From Paeniglutamicibacter psychrophenolicus (GTDB lineage Bacteria; Actinomycetota; Actinomycetes; Actinomycetales; Micrococcaceae), in NCBI RefSeq assembly GCF_017876575.1, contig NZ_JAGIOE010000001.1, positions 744,001 through 808,000 of the forward strand: a stretch of DNA of 64,000 bases. The letters run 5' to 3'. The stretch's first letter is position 1; the number at the start of each line of letters is the position of its first letter. The notes beneath the pieces were generated by a model. The model was not told where the DNA came from. It searched no databases and saw only the letters and a list, made by a program, of their open reading frames with translations. Below are positions 55,369-64,000 of the stretch, piece by piece. The position numbers were made by a program, and so were the translations under genes.

Positions 55369-56898
55369 ATGACACGTGAACACCCCACCCCCGGCCCCGC
55401 GCCGCGTTCCGGCAACACCCTGGCAGACCGCAGGCCGAAATCGGCCCTGACCGCCGAGGACGCCGGAATGCACAAGGGGCTCAAGTCCCGCCAGATCCAG
55501 ATGATCGCGATCGGCGGGGCCATCGGCACCGGCCTGTTCATGGGCGCCGGAGGCCGGCTCGCCGGCGCCGGCCCGGCCCTGATGTTCAGCTACGCGATCT
55601 GCGGGTTCTTCGCCTTCCTGATCCTGCGCGCACTGGGCGAACTGGTCGTCCACCGCCCCTCTTCGGGTTCCTTCGTCTCCTACGCCCGCGAGTTCTTCGG
55701 TGAGAAGGCCGCCTTCGTGACCGGCTGGCTGTACTGGCTCAACTGGGCCATGACGGCCATCGTGGACATCACCGCGATCGCGCTGTACATGAACTTCTTC
55801 GCCAAGTACGTCCCGTGGATCGGTGCGGTCCCGCAGTGGACGTGGGCGCTTGCGGCGCTGCTGGTGGTGCTGGGGCTGAACCTGGTCTCGGTGAAGGTCT
55901 TCGGCGAGATGGAATTCTGGTTCGCGCTGATCAAGGTCGTCGCGCTGCTCGGGTTCCTGGCCGTGGGCACGTACTTCGTGATCTTCGGGTCCCCGGTTCC
56001 CGGGCACGAGGTCGGCTTCTCGCTGATCGCGGACAACGGCGGGTTCTTCCCCAACGGCCTGCTGCCGGTGGTCGTGGTGATGCAGGGAGTGGTCTTCGCC
56101 TACGCCTCGATCGAGCTGATCGGCACCGCCGCGGGCGAAACCGAAAACCCGGAGAAGGTCATGCCCAAGGCCATCAACACCGTGATCATCCGCATCGCCG
56201 TGTTCTACGTCGGCTCCCTGGTGCTGCTCTCGCTGCTGCTGCCCTACACCGCGTACAAGGCCGGCGAGTCCCCGTTCGTGACGTTCTTCGGCTCCATCGG
56301 AGTGGCCGGCATGGACTCGATCATGAACCTTGTGGTGCTCACCGCCGCGATGTCCTCGCTGAATGCGGGCCTGTATTCCACCGGGCGCATCCTGCGCTCG
56401 ATGGCGCTGGCCGGGTCCGCCCCGCGCTTCGCCGCGAAGCTGAACAAGCGGGGCGTGCCCTACGGCGGCATCGCGCTGACCACCGCGGTCGCCGGCCTGG
56501 GCGTGGTGCTCAACGCGATTGTCCCGGCGCAGGCCTTCGAGATCGTGCTGAACATGGCGGCGCTGGGCATCATCGCCTCCTGGGGCATGATCGTGCTCTG
56601 CCAGCTGGCGCTCTACCGCCTGTCCCAGCGCGGGGAGATGAACCGCCCGGCCTTCCGGATGATCGGGGCGCCCTACACCGGGTACCTGACCCTTGCATTC
56701 CTGCTGGCGGTCATCGTGCTGATGGCCTTCGACTCGCCGGTGGGCACCTGGACAGTGGCCTCGATCGTCGTCATCGTCCCGGCGCTGATGATCGGTTGGT
56801 ACGCCTCCCGCAAGCGCATTGCCGATATTGCAGCGGCACGCGATGCGGCCGACGAGCGCTACGAGTTCTCGCTCACCGCTTCCGGCCCGGAAGCCTAA
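55369..56898 (+). CDS. ansP: Amino-acid permease of the APC family, probable L-asparagine/aspartate importer
   Basis: 509 residues with 12 membrane segments. AAT-family signs are [81 protein letters not shown] and [19 protein letters not shown]. This pattern is that of AnsP/GabP-type proton symporters; next to asparaginase and aspartase, asparagine is the likely substrate. A strong hairpin terminator follows. Confidence 0.88.
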   Translation: MTREHPTPGPAPRSGNTLADRRPKSALTAEDAGMHKGLKSRQIQMIAIGGAIGTGLFMGAGGRLAGAGPALMFSYAICGFFAFLILRALGELVVHRPSSGSFVSYAREFFGEKAAFVTGWLYWLNWAMTAIVDITAIALYMNFFAKYVPWIGAVPQWTWALAALLVVLGLNLVSVKVFGEMEFWFALIKVVALLGFLAVGTYFVIFGSPVPGHEVGFSLIADNGGFFPNGLLPVVVVMQGVVFAYASIELIGTAAGETENPEKVMPKAINTVIIRIAVFYVGSLVLLSLLLPYTAYKAGESPFVTFFGSIGVAGMDSIMNLVVLTAAMSSLNAGLYSTGRILRSMALAGSAPRFAAKLNKRGVPYGGIALTTAVAGLGVVLNAIVPAQAFEIVLNMAALGIIASWGMIVLCQLALYRLSQRGEMNRPAFRMIGAPYTGYLTLAFLLAVIVLMAFDSPVGTWTVASIVVIVPALMIGWYASRKRIADIAAARDAADERYEFSLTASGPEA

Positions 56899-56929
56899 GC
56901 ACCCCGGAACGTCGCTGCCGCACGGCACA

Positions 56930-56970
56930 CCGCACCCCCGCAGGCGCCGCCTGCGGGGGTGCGGTTGTTT
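56930..56970 (+). terminator. Intrinsic terminator after ansP
   Basis: CCGCACCCCCGCAGGCG pairs with CGCCTGCGGGGGTGCGG (56930-56964), nearly no loop, followed by a T-rich TTGTTT. Confidence 0.8.
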
Positions 56971-57200
56971 CGCGGCAAGGGTGCCCGGTGCCGTGTATAT
57001 CCTTCCGGCGCCCCGTCGGATGCGGGACGGGGCACGGGGCTGTCCAGGGGTTGGCGCCGAGCCTGTTGATTTTCGTGTGTGCTCTGCTACTCTCGCAGCA
57101 TGAGGCACCCATCATGTGTTGCTTTGCCACCCCTCATCCACCCCGACTCCGCAGCCACCACGTGTGCGCCGTGCGTCGGCGGGCCCCACGGCTTCCGGCG
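56971..57200. other. Region between ansP terminator and membrane protein gene
   Basis: Contains a weak promoter-like pair TTGATT (57066-57071), 16 bases, TACTCT (57088-57093). An in-frame ATG at 57114 could extend the next protein by 29 residues. Nothing else is supported. Confidence 0.4.
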
Positions 57201-57812
57201 ATGAGCACCATCCAGGGCGGCGGCTGGGAAACCACCGCCCGTGCCCGCGAGCAGGCCGCCGCGGCCGACCTGGGGCGTTGGCTCTACACCTTGCAGCTGG
57301 AACGCGAGGAAGACCGCAAGTCGTTGGCGAACAACGTCGCCGGCCTGGTCGTCGGGCTGATTGTCACCACCGCCAGCATCATGTTCCTGGTGCGTGCACA
57401 CCCCGCAGTGCTCGGATTCCGGCTGGGCGGGGTGGCGCTGAGTGCCCTGGGGCTGGGCTTCGTGGCCGTCTACGGTTACCGGATGCTTTTCAAGGACCGC
57501 GAGGGCATCCGCGGGATCCTGCTTGGCCACGTCTACGAGGCGGGCCTGGTCCTTGAGCGCACCCGGGGCCAGAGCCACGTGGTGCCCCGTGGTACCAGCA
57601 TCCTGCGCCACGTCGCCTGGGATGCCGGCGGGGACGAGCGCCCGCGAGACCAGCTGTGGATCACGCTGCCCGGCGGCGCCGTGCGCGGCGTCGAAACCTG
57701 GAGCGGGTTCGAATGCCGGCAGCTGGCGCAGCTGGCGGCCCACTTCGGGATGCCGGGCGAACCGGAGCGGATCGCCCCGGTCCATGCCGCCGACATCCCC
57801 GAACTCCTGTAG
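57201..57812 (+). CDS. Two-TM membrane protein of unknown function
   Basis: 203 residues. An N-terminal cytosolic stretch with charged helix (LYTLQLEREEDRKSLANN), two membrane helices at about 50-68 and 78-97, then a soluble beta-rich C-terminal part of 100 residues. Start at 57201 (MSTIQGGGW) or 57114; no good ribosome site decides. Family not recognised. Stops 21 bases before the converging peroxiredoxin gene. Confidence 0.55.
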   Translation: MSTIQGGGWETTARAREQAAAADLGRWLYTLQLEREEDRKSLANNVAGLVVGLIVTTASIMFLVRAHPAVLGFRLGGVALSALGLGFVAVYGYRMLFKDREGIRGILLGHVYEAGLVLERTRGQSHVVPRGTSILRHVAWDAGGDERPRDQLWITLPGGAVRGVETWSGFECRQLAQLAAHFGMPGEPERIAPVHAADIPELL

Positions 57813-57833
57813 CGGGGACGGCGCAAGCGGCGG

Positions 57834-58322
57834 CTAGATGCCGAGTTCCTCGCGCAGGCGGGCCACGTGCCCGCCGGCCGCCACGTTGTACTCGGCCAGC
57901 GAGACCAGACCGTCCCCGTCAACCACCACGGTGCTGCGCAGGGTGCCGGAGGATTTCTTGCCGTTGAACTCCTTTTCGCCGTACGAGCCGTACGCAGAGG
58001 CCACCGCAAAATCGGGATCCGAAAGCAGCGGGAAGTTCAGCGATTCGGACTCTGTGAACGAGGTCAGGGCCTCGCCCTCGTCCGGGGAGATGCCCAGGAC
58101 CTCGTACCCGGCGGCCCGCAGCGAGTTCAGGTTGTCCCGGAAATCGCAGGCCTCGGTGGTGCAGCCGGGGGTGGCCGCCTTGGGGTAGAAATACACGACG
58201 ACGTTCTTGCCCGCGTAGTCGCCCAGCGAGACCTGCCTGCCGGTGGCGTCGGCCAAGGTGAATTGCGGTGCGCGCTGCCCAACGGCCAGCGGTGATGAAA
58301 GTTCAGACACAAGAGACTCCAT
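57834..58322 (-). CDS. bcp: Peroxiredoxin, BCP/PrxQ type thiol peroxidase
   Basis: 162 residues: VGQRAPQFTLADATG, VVVYFYPKAATPGCTTEACDFRDNL with peroxidatic Cys54 and resolving Cys59 in one helix, FPLLSDPDFAVASAYG. Reduces H2O2 and organic peroxides using thioredoxin-like donors. ATG 58322 (MESLVSE) chosen with GGAAA upstream; an ATG four codons earlier is possible. Confidence 0.93.
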   Translation of the reverse strand: MESLVSELSSPLAVGQRAPQFTLADATGRQVSLGDYAGKNVVVYFYPKAATPGCTTEACDFRDNLNSLRAAGYEVLGISPDEGEALTSFTESESLNFPLLSDPDFAVASAYGSYGEKEFNGKKSSGTLRSTVVVDGDGLVSLAEYNVAAGGHVARLREELGI

Positions 58323-58613
58323 TCGTTTCCACATCCTGATAATTCAATTTCATACTAGATCCTGTGTAGCGGACCAACAAGGGGTGGGCGGGGGTGAAAA
58401 CCACGCATTGAACACCGGTCCGGGCAAGGATCGGACCCGCATACCGCGTGGGATGTACGCGGAGCCCAAAAAGTCAGTCTTTGGGAGGGTCAAACCGTGG
58501 GGCATCGAGGGTAGAGTGACCAATGCCCGGCTGAAAGGTGCCGCGTTGCCGCCCTCGCGGGGCCACCAAACCATGGCGGATCCGTGCGGCTAAATTCATG
58601 AGGACACTACCTG
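58323..58613. promoter_or_regulatory. Divergent intergenic region between peroxiredoxin and ABC exporter
   Basis: No gene supported. TAGAGT near 58511-58516 with TCAAAC 16 bases upstream may drive the ABC genes, and GAGGAC near 58599 is their ribosome site. An AT-rich patch near 58335-58365 is the likely peroxiredoxin promoter. Confidence 0.35.
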
Positions 58614-60347
58614 ATGCTCTTAAAGCTCATACTTCGACATTCGAAACCCTACAAGTGGTGGATCGCAGCCGTGCTGTTCTTCCAGCTCGCCACCACCATC
58701 GCCACCCTGTTCCTGCCCAGCCTCAACGCCCGGATCATCGACACCGGCGTGGTCAAGGGGGACACCGACTACATCTGGCGCACCGGCGGCGTGATGCTTG
58801 CCGTCGCCTTCGTCCAGGTGCTCACCGCGATTGCCGCGGTGTACTTCGGGGCCAAGACCGCCATGGCCATCGGCCGCGACCTGCGCCATGCCGTCTTTGA
58901 CGCCGTCACCGGCTTCTCCGCCCAGGACGTGAACAAGTTCGGCGCCGCAACGTTGATCACCCGCGGCACCAACGACGTGCAGCAGGTGCAGATGCTGGTG
59001 CTGATGGGCCTGAACTTCATGGTTTCCGCCCCCATCATGTGCATCGGCGGCATCATCATGGCGCTGCGCGAGGACGTCGGCCTGTCCTGGCTGGTCTGGG
59101 TCTCGGTGCCCGTGCTGCTGGTCGTCGTCGGCGTCCTGGTCATCTTCCTGATGCCGCTCTTCCGCCAGATGCAGGACCGCATCGACGACATCAACGGGGT
59201 GCTGCGCGAGCAGATCACCGGCATCCGCGTGGTGCGTGCCTTTGTGCGCGAACCGCATGAGACCGAGCGCTTCGAGGAAGCCAACGCCAAGCTCACCCGC
59301 GTGGGCGTGAAGGTCGGCAACCTCTTCGTGCTGATGTTCCCGCTGATCGGCATGATCCTGCACGTTGCCACCGCCTCGGTGCTGTGGTTCGGCGGACACC
59401 GGGTGGAAACCGGCGCCATGCAGGTCGGCGCGCTGACCGCGTTCCTGCAGTACCTGCTGCAGATCCTCATGGCGGTCATGATGGGCACCTTCATGGCGAT
59501 GATGATCCCGCGCGCCATCGTCTGCGCCGAGCGCATCGACGAGGTCACCACCCTGGTCCCGTCCCTCACCGACCAGCACGAGCACGTCGCCGACATGGCC
59601 GCCCCCGGAACCGTCGAATTCCGCAACGTCACCTTCGGCTACCCCGGTGCCGAGGCCCCGGTGCTGAACAACATCTCCTTCACCGCCCGGCGCGGGCAGA
59701 TGACAGCGATCATTGGATCCACCGGCGCGGGCAAGTCCACGCTGCTGAACCTGATCCCGCGGCTCTACGACGCCAACGAGGGCCAGGTGCTCGTTGGCGG
59801 GGCGCCGGTCACCGAGCTGACCCGCGCGCAGCTTTCGGGTGCCGTGGCCACCGTGCCGCAGCGCCCGTACCTCTTCTCCGGCACCGTCGCTTCCAACCTG
59901 CGCTTCGGCGCCGATGCCGCCACCGACGAGGAACTCTGGGATGCCCTGCGCACCGCCCAGGCCGAATCCTTCGTCGCCGCCCGCGAGGACGGACTGGACG
60001 GCAAGATCTCCCAGGGCGGCACCAACGTCTCGGGCGGACAGCGCCAGCGCCTGTGCATCGCCCGGGCACTGGCCGCACGCCCGGAGATCTACCTCTTTGA
60101 CGACTCCTTCTCGGCCCTGGACGTGGCCACCGATGCGCGGCTGCGTGCCGCGCTGAAGGAACCGACCAAGGACGCGGCGGTGATCATCGTGGCCCAACGC
60201 GTCTCCACGATCACCGCGGCGGACCAGATCCTGGTCCTGGACCACGGCGAGATCGTGGCCCGCGGAACGCACGAGGAGCTCCTGGAATCCTCCGAGACCT
60301 ACCAGGAAATCGTTTCATCCCAGCTTGCAGTGGAGGAGGTGGCCTAA
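58614..60347 (+). CDS. ABC exporter half-transporter 1 (degenerate ATP site subunit)
   Basis: 577 residues: six-helix type-1 exporter domain (residues 1-300), then NBD. Walker A GSTGAGKS at 368-375, signature VSGGQRQRLCIARAL (canonical), Walker B IYLFDDSFSALD with Asp in place of the catalytic Glu, and Gln in place of the H-loop His (IVAQRVSTI). These changes mark the non-hydrolysing site of heterodimeric exporters such as LmrCD, BmrCD and TM287/288. The stop is directly followed by the partner's ATG. Confidence 0.93.
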   Translation: MLLKLILRHSKPYKWWIAAVLFFQLATTIATLFLPSLNARIIDTGVVKGDTDYIWRTGGVMLAVAFVQVLTAIAAVYFGAKTAMAIGRDLRHAVFDAVTGFSAQDVNKFGAATLITRGTNDVQQVQMLVLMGLNFMVSAPIMCIGGIIMALREDVGLSWLVWVSVPVLLVVVGVLVIFLMPLFRQMQDRIDDINGVLREQITGIRVVRAFVREPHETERFEEANAKLTRVGVKVGNLFVLMFPLIGMILHVATASVLWFGGHRVETGAMQVGALTAFLQYLLQILMAVMMGTFMAMMIPRAIVCAERIDEVTTLVPSLTDQHEHVADMAAPGTVEFRNVTFGYPGAEAPVLNNISFTARRGQMTAIIGSTGAGKSTLLNLIPRLYDANEGQVLVGGAPVTELTRAQLSGAVATVPQRPYLFSGTVASNLRFGADAATDEELWDALRTAQAESFVAAREDGLDGKISQGGTNVSGGQRQRLCIARALAARPEIYLFDDSFSALDVATDARLRAALKEPTKDAAVIIVAQRVSTITAADQILVLDHGEIVARGTHEELLESSETYQEIVSSQLAVEEVA

Positions 60348-62429
60348 ATGGCAAAACGCACCAAGGAATCATCGACCGCCATCGTGGAAACCCCCGACGA
60401 GATTGACGACATCGACGAGTTCGACACCGCCGGGTCCTCCGACATGTTCGGTGACTCGGTCCCGGTCCGCAAGGCCAAGCACTTCTGGCCCTCGGCCAAG
60501 CGCCTGGTGGGGCTGCTGGCACCGGAGAAGCTCGGCATGTCCATCGTGCTGCTCTTCGTCACCGCCGGCGTCGTGCTCTCGGTCATCGCCCCGAAGATCC
60601 TGGGCAAGGCCATGGACGTCATCTTCGCCGGCGTCTTCAGCAAGAACATGGACCCCGGCGTCCCGGTCGACCAGCTGATCGCCGGGTTGCGCGCCTCCGG
60701 GCAGAACGACCTGGCGGACATGATGTCCAAGATGAACCTGGCCCCCGGCTTCGGCATCGACTTCCCGCTGCTGAGCCGCTACATCCTCATCGTGCTCTCG
60801 ATGTACTTCGTGGCCTCGTTGTTCATGTGGATCCAGGGCTGGCTGCTGAACCGGCTGGTCATGAAGGTCGTCTACCGGCTGCGCCGCGACGTCGAGGACA
60901 AGCTGAACAAGCTGCCGCTGAACTACTTCGACACCCGCCAGCGCGGGGACCTGCTCAGCCGCGTCACCAACGACGTGGACAACATCCAAAACGCCCTGCA
61001 GCAGGCCATCAGCCAGCTGGTCCAATCCCTGCTGACCGTCATCGGCATCGTGATCATGATGTTCATCGTCTCCTGGCAGATGGCGCTGATCGCGTTGATC
61101 GCCCTGCCGCTTTCGGCCGTCGCTGCCGGGGTCATTGGCTCCCGCGCCCAGGGCATGTTCACCGCCCAGTGGAAGAACACCGGCGCGCTGAACGGGCAGA
61201 TCGAGGAATCATTCTCCGGCCACGACCTGATGAAGGTCTTCGGGCGCGAAAAGGACATGCTCGATCGCTTCCACGAGAAGAACGAGGAGCTCTACAGGGC
61301 CTCCTTCGGCGCCCAGTTCGTCTCCGGGATGATCTTCCCGGTCATGAACTTCATCTCCTACCTGGCCTACGTCGGCATCGCAGTGGTCGGCGGGCTGCGC
61401 GTTGCCACCGGCCAGATGTCCCTGGGCGACGCGACCGCGTTCATCCAGTACAGCCGCGAATTCACCCAGCCGCTGGGGCAGATGGCCGGCATGGCCAACA
61501 TGCTCCAGTCCGGCGTCGCCTCCGCGGAGCGCACCTTCGAGCTGCTGGATGCCGACGAGCAGGACCCGGACACGGCAACCGACAAGCTACCGGCCCGCAC
61601 CGACGGCCACGTCGAATTCGAGAACGTCACCTTCTCCTACTCCGAGGACAAGCCCCTGATTGAGGACCTGTCCTTCGAGGCGCACCCCGGGCACACCGTG
61701 GCCATCGTCGGTCCCACCGGCGCGGGCAAGACCACGCTGGTGAACCTGGTCATGCGCTTCTACGAGCTGAACTCCGGGCGCATCACCCTTGACGGGGTCG
61801 ATGTCACCGCGATCAGCCGCGCGGACCTGCGCTCCAAGGTCGGCATGGTGCTGCAGGACGCCTGGCTCTTTGGAGGGTCCATCCTGGAGAACATCCGCTA
61901 CGGGCGCCTGGATGCCACCGACGAGGAGGTCATGGCCGCGGCCAAGGCCACCTTCGTTGACCGGTTCGTCCGCGCGCTGCCCGACGGCTACGAGACCGTC
62001 ATCGACGAGGAAGGCACCAACGTGTCGGCCGGCGAGAAGCAGCTGATCACCATCGCCCGTGCGTTCGTGGCCAACCCCTCGCTGCTGATCCTCGACGAGG
62101 CGACCAGCTCCGTGGACACCCGCACCGAGCTGTTGGTGCAGCACGCCATGGCGGCGCTGCGCAGCGACAGGACCAGCTTCGTGATCGCGCACCGCCTGTC
62201 CACCATCCGCGACGCCGACACCATCCTGGTGATGGAAGAGGGCAAGATCGTGGAACAGGGCAACCACGAAGTGCTGCTCGCGGCCCGCGGGGCGTACTAC
62301 AGGCTGTACCAGTCGCAGTTCGCCGGCCCGGCCCAGGACGCCGACGCGGAAACCGCCGGTGGCGGTGCCCCGGTGCTCGAGGGCATCGAGCCCGGTGCTG
62401 CCGAGACCCAGCCGGACGCCATCGGCTAG
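60348..62429 (+). CDS. ABC exporter half-transporter 2 (catalytic ATP site subunit)
   Basis: 693 residues. An acidic N-terminal tail of 45 residues (TPDEIDDIDEFD), six-helix domain with an enlarged loop between helices 1 and 2 (SKNMDPGVPVDQLIAGLRASGQND), and NBD. Walker A GPTGAGKT near 454, non-canonical signature VSAGEKQLITIARAF, canonical Walker B LLILDEATSSVD and H-loop IAHRLSTI. It complements subunit 1: together one competent and one degenerate ATP site. Likely lipid or drug exporter. Gene abuts subunit 1 with no gap. Confidence 0.93.
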   Translation: MAKRTKESSTAIVETPDEIDDIDEFDTAGSSDMFGDSVPVRKAKHFWPSAKRLVGLLAPEKLGMSIVLLFVTAGVVLSVIAPKILGKAMDVIFAGVFSKNMDPGVPVDQLIAGLRASGQNDLADMMSKMNLAPGFGIDFPLLSRYILIVLSMYFVASLFMWIQGWLLNRLVMKVVYRLRRDVEDKLNKLPLNYFDTRQRGDLLSRVTNDVDNIQNALQQAISQLVQSLLTVIGIVIMMFIVSWQMALIALIALPLSAVAAGVIGSRAQGMFTAQWKNTGALNGQIEESFSGHDLMKVFGREKDMLDRFHEKNEELYRASFGAQFVSGMIFPVMNFISYLAYVGIAVVGGLRVATGQMSLGDATAFIQYSREFTQPLGQMAGMANMLQSGVASAERTFELLDADEQDPDTATDKLPARTDGHVEFENVTFSYSEDKPLIEDLSFEAHPGHTVAIVGPTGAGKTTLVNLVMRFYELNSGRITLDGVDVTAISRADLRSKVGMVLQDAWLFGGSILENIRYGRLDATDEEVMAAAKATFVDRFVRALPDGYETVIDEEGTNVSAGEKQLITIARAFVANPSLLILDEATSSVDTRTELLVQHAMAALRSDRTSFVIAHRLSTIRDADTILVMEEGKIVEQGNHEVLLAARGAYYRLYQSQFAGPAQDADAETAGGGAPVLEGIEPGAAETQPDAIG

Positions 62430-62445
62430 CACCGGCTGGCTTGTT

Positions 62446-62496
62446 GGTGGCCTGCGGGCGCGATGGATTCAATATCCGTTGCGCCCGCAGGCCACC
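62446..62496 (+). terminator. Hairpin after the ABC exporter operon
   Basis: Perfect 16-bp arms at 62446-62461 and 62481-62496 (GGTGGCCTGCGGGCGC and its complement), 19-base loop, weak T tract. Confidence 0.65.
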
Positions 62497-62595
62497 TGCG
62501 TTTGGTCTTGGATGCCCTTTTCGGGCCGGCGCCGGGCCACTGAATGGACGGTCGGGCCCGGTCCGAGGTGCACAGTGCCTGCTCCCACTTCGGGA

Positions 62596-62632
62596 GAAAG
62601 TGATAATAACAGCCATCCTTACTATCACTTTC
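62596..62632. promoter_or_regulatory. Inverted repeat upstream of the acyltransferase gene
   Basis: GAAAGTGATA (62596-62605), 17 bases, TATCACTTTC (62623-62632): perfect 10-bp arms. AAAGTGAT occurs a third time at the gene start (62675-62682). Possible operator spanning the promoter. Confidence 0.5.
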
Positions 62633-62678
62633 GCCCGGCGAGATCAGTGCGCACGACCGATGGGCTAGGCTAGAAAAA

Positions 62679-64000
62679 GTGATTGTTCGAACCGGCTCCG
62701 CCCCGCTGCAAACCCCGCGCAATGCCCCGTCCGTGAAGGCCCCGCAGGCTGCCGGGCGCGGATCGTCGATGGGATTCCGGGAGGACATCCAGGGGTTGCG
62801 CGCGATCGCCGTGCTGATGGTGATCATCCACCACCTGCGCCCCGGCGCGCTCAGCGGCGGATTCATCGGCGTGGACATGTTCTTCGTGATTTCCGGGTAC
62901 CTGATCACCGCGCACCTGTTCCGGGAAATGCGCGCCACCGGAACCATCAAGCTGGCAACGTTCTGGGCCAGGCGCATCCGGCGGCTGCTGCCGCTGGCCT
63001 TCACGGTGTTGCTGGCCAGCGCCGGGCTGGTCTATTTCTTCATCCCGGCCACCGAGCACGGCACGATGTTCAAGCACATTGCCGCGGCCGGCCTCTACGT
63101 GGAGAACTGGGCGCTGGTTCTGGACGCCACCGACTACTCCGCCGCCGGGCAGATGGCCACCGCGGTGCAGCATTACTGGTCGCTCTCGGTGGAGGAACAG
63201 TTCTACCTCGCCTGGCCGCTGCTGCTCTTGGGCGGCGCGTTCATCGCCGGGAAGCTGGTGCCCCGATTCGGCCGACGGGCCAGCATCGGCCGGCACACCT
63301 TCGCCGGGCCCGGCACCCGGCAGCTCTTCCTTGGCGTCATCGGCGCCATCACCGTGGTTTCCTTCGCCTACGGGCTCTGGGTCACCGCCGCCAGCCCGCA
63401 GGCCGCCTACTTCGACACCGCCGGACGTGCCTGGCAATTCGCCGCCGGCGGCATCGTGGCCCTGCTCTGCGTGAACCGCGGGGTGGGCGGGCTGCTCGGC
63501 GCACTGCTGGGCTGGGGCGGGCTTGCCGCCCTGCTGGCCGGCGCGGTGCTGATCCCCACCGAGACCCGCTTCCCCGGCACCATGGGCCTGGTCCCGGTGC
63601 TCGGCACCGCCGCGGTGCTGGCAGCCGCCGGGACACGGCACCCCTCGCTACGCTGGTTTTCCGCCTCCACCTGGCTGTCGATCCCGCCGATGCGCAAGAT
63701 CGGGGACATCAGCTACGGGGCCTACCTGTGGCACTGGCCGCTGATCATCGTCGCCCCGTTCGTGCTGCACACCGAACCCAAGTGGTACCACGAGGCCGGA
63801 ATCCTGGGCATGACCCTGTTGCTGGCTTGGCTCTCCCAGCTGCTCATCGAGGACCCGCTGCGCTTCGGGACGTGGCTGAAGCCGGTGCGCAACGCGTTCG
63901 TCTTCGCCTTGGCCGGGATGCTGGTGTTGGCGTCCCTCGCCTGGGCGGGCACCGCTGCCTCCGCGCAAAGCTCCAACCTGCCGCGGATGGATGTGAACTC
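62679..64000 (+). CDS. OafA/YrhL-type membrane acyltransferase (partial, runs off the window)
   Basis: At least 440 residues from GTG 62679; an in-frame ATG at 62769 is an alternative start. Acyl_transf_3 family: FREDIQGLRAIAVLMVIIHHLRPGALSGGFIGVDMFFVISGYLIT, FWARRIRRLLPLAF, HYWSLSVEEQFYLAWPLLLL and ISYGAYLWHWPLI, with ten or so membrane segments. It transfers acyl groups to cell-surface glycans or other exported molecules. The missing C-terminal part may be a SGNH domain, as the sequence continues past the last helix into an extracytoplasmic stretch (TAASAQSSN). Confidence 0.88.
   Translation, partial: MIVRTGSAPLQTPRNAPSVKAPQAAGRGSSMGFREDIQGLRAIAVLMVIIHHLRPGALSGGFIGVDMFFVISGYLITAHLFREMRATGTIKLATFWARRIRRLLPLAFTVLLASAGLVYFFIPATEHGTMFKHIAAAGLYVENWALVLDATDYSAAGQMATAVQHYWSLSVEEQFYLAWPLLLLGGAFIAGKLVPRFGRRASIGRHTFAGPGTRQLFLGVIGAITVVSFAYGLWVTAASPQAAYFDTAGRAWQFAAGGIVALLCVNRGVGGLLGALLGWGGLAALLAGAVLIPTETRFPGTMGLVPVLGTAAVLAAAGTRHPSLRWFSASTWLSIPPMRKIGDISYGAYLWHWPLIIVAPFVLHTEPKWYHEAGILGMTLLLAWLSQLLIEDPLRFGTWLKPVRNAFVFALAGMLVLASLAWAGTAASAQSSNLPRMDVN

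Overview
The window looks like a chromosomal segment of a high-GC actinobacterium, most likely Micrococcaceae (Arthrobacter in the broad sense). The reasons are strongly GC-biased third codon positions, frequent GTG/TTG starts with 4-bp stop/start overlaps, TTGnnn-N17/18-TAnnnT promoter-like pairs, a mycothiol-dependent DinB-type protein, and families typical of Arthrobacter: DUF6986 aldolase, FBP EF-G-binding protein, FUSC and a heterodimeric ABC exporter. I saw no rRNA, tRNA, CRISPR array or transposase. The assignment rests on gene content only.

Layout. (1) 1-7.9 kb: first half of a purine/allantoin utilisation cluster: NCS2 permease, IclR regulator, malic enzyme, malate synthase, DUF6986 aldolase-like protein and ureidoglycine aminohydrolase. 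(2) 7.9-20.5 kb: an unrelated accessory stretch that splits the cluster. It holds a DinB-type protein, a three-gene XRE / ImmA-IrrE protease / PIN-nuclease module with two operator-like palindromes, a frameshifted FAD oxidase, a methyltransferase, a GNAT, an FBP protein, a SUMF1-domain protein, LysR plus FUSC, and a CobW GTPase coupled to an amidohydrolase with an in-frame stop. (3) 20.8-29.8 kb: second half of the allantoin cluster: an Asp/Glu-racemase-fold enzyme lacking one catalytic Cys, an NCS1 permease, and hyi-glxR-gcl-glxK-allB. (4) 30-35.5 kb: a small membrane protein and three tandem paralogues, two with pRiA4b ORF-3-type C-terminal domains. (5) 35.5-39.7 kb: siderophore-interacting reductase with a basic N-terminal extension, LysR/EamA pair, aldo-keto reductase. 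(6) 39.7-49.3 kb: hydroxyquinol (or related phenol) degradation operon, its LysR regulator, and a divergent NitT/TauT-type ABC transporter with a metallo-hydrolase. (7) 49.4-51.7 kb: MFS drug exporter with MarR. (8) 52-56.9 kb: GntR, asparaginase, aspartase and Asn/Asp permease. (9) 57-64 kb: membrane protein, peroxiredoxin, heterodimeric ABC exporter, and an OafA-type acyltransferase cut by the window edge.

How the genes work together. Allantoin enters through NCS1, AllB opens the ring and AllE deaminates ureidoglycine; the allantoate hydrolase and ureidoglycolate enzymes are not in the window. The glyoxylate produced has two encoded sinks: Gcl-GlxR/Hyi-GlxK to phosphoglycerate, and malate synthase plus malic enzyme to pyruvate.

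The most distinctive signal is a two-part sequence (15-bp inverted repeat, exactly 16 bp, then TGGTATTTGC) present once upstream of the hydroxyquinol operon and once upstream of the ABC-transporter operon, each pointing at its operon. It implies that one LysR protein controls both, making transporter, hydrolase, monooxygenase, dioxygenase and maleylacetate reductase one catabolic system for an unidentified aromatic precursor. Other items to follow up are the XRE-IrrE-PIN module, the tandem pRiA4b-type family with a shared promoter layout, and the Gly75/Cys180 racemase-fold enzyme, which resembles arylmalonate decarboxylase in its active-site pattern.
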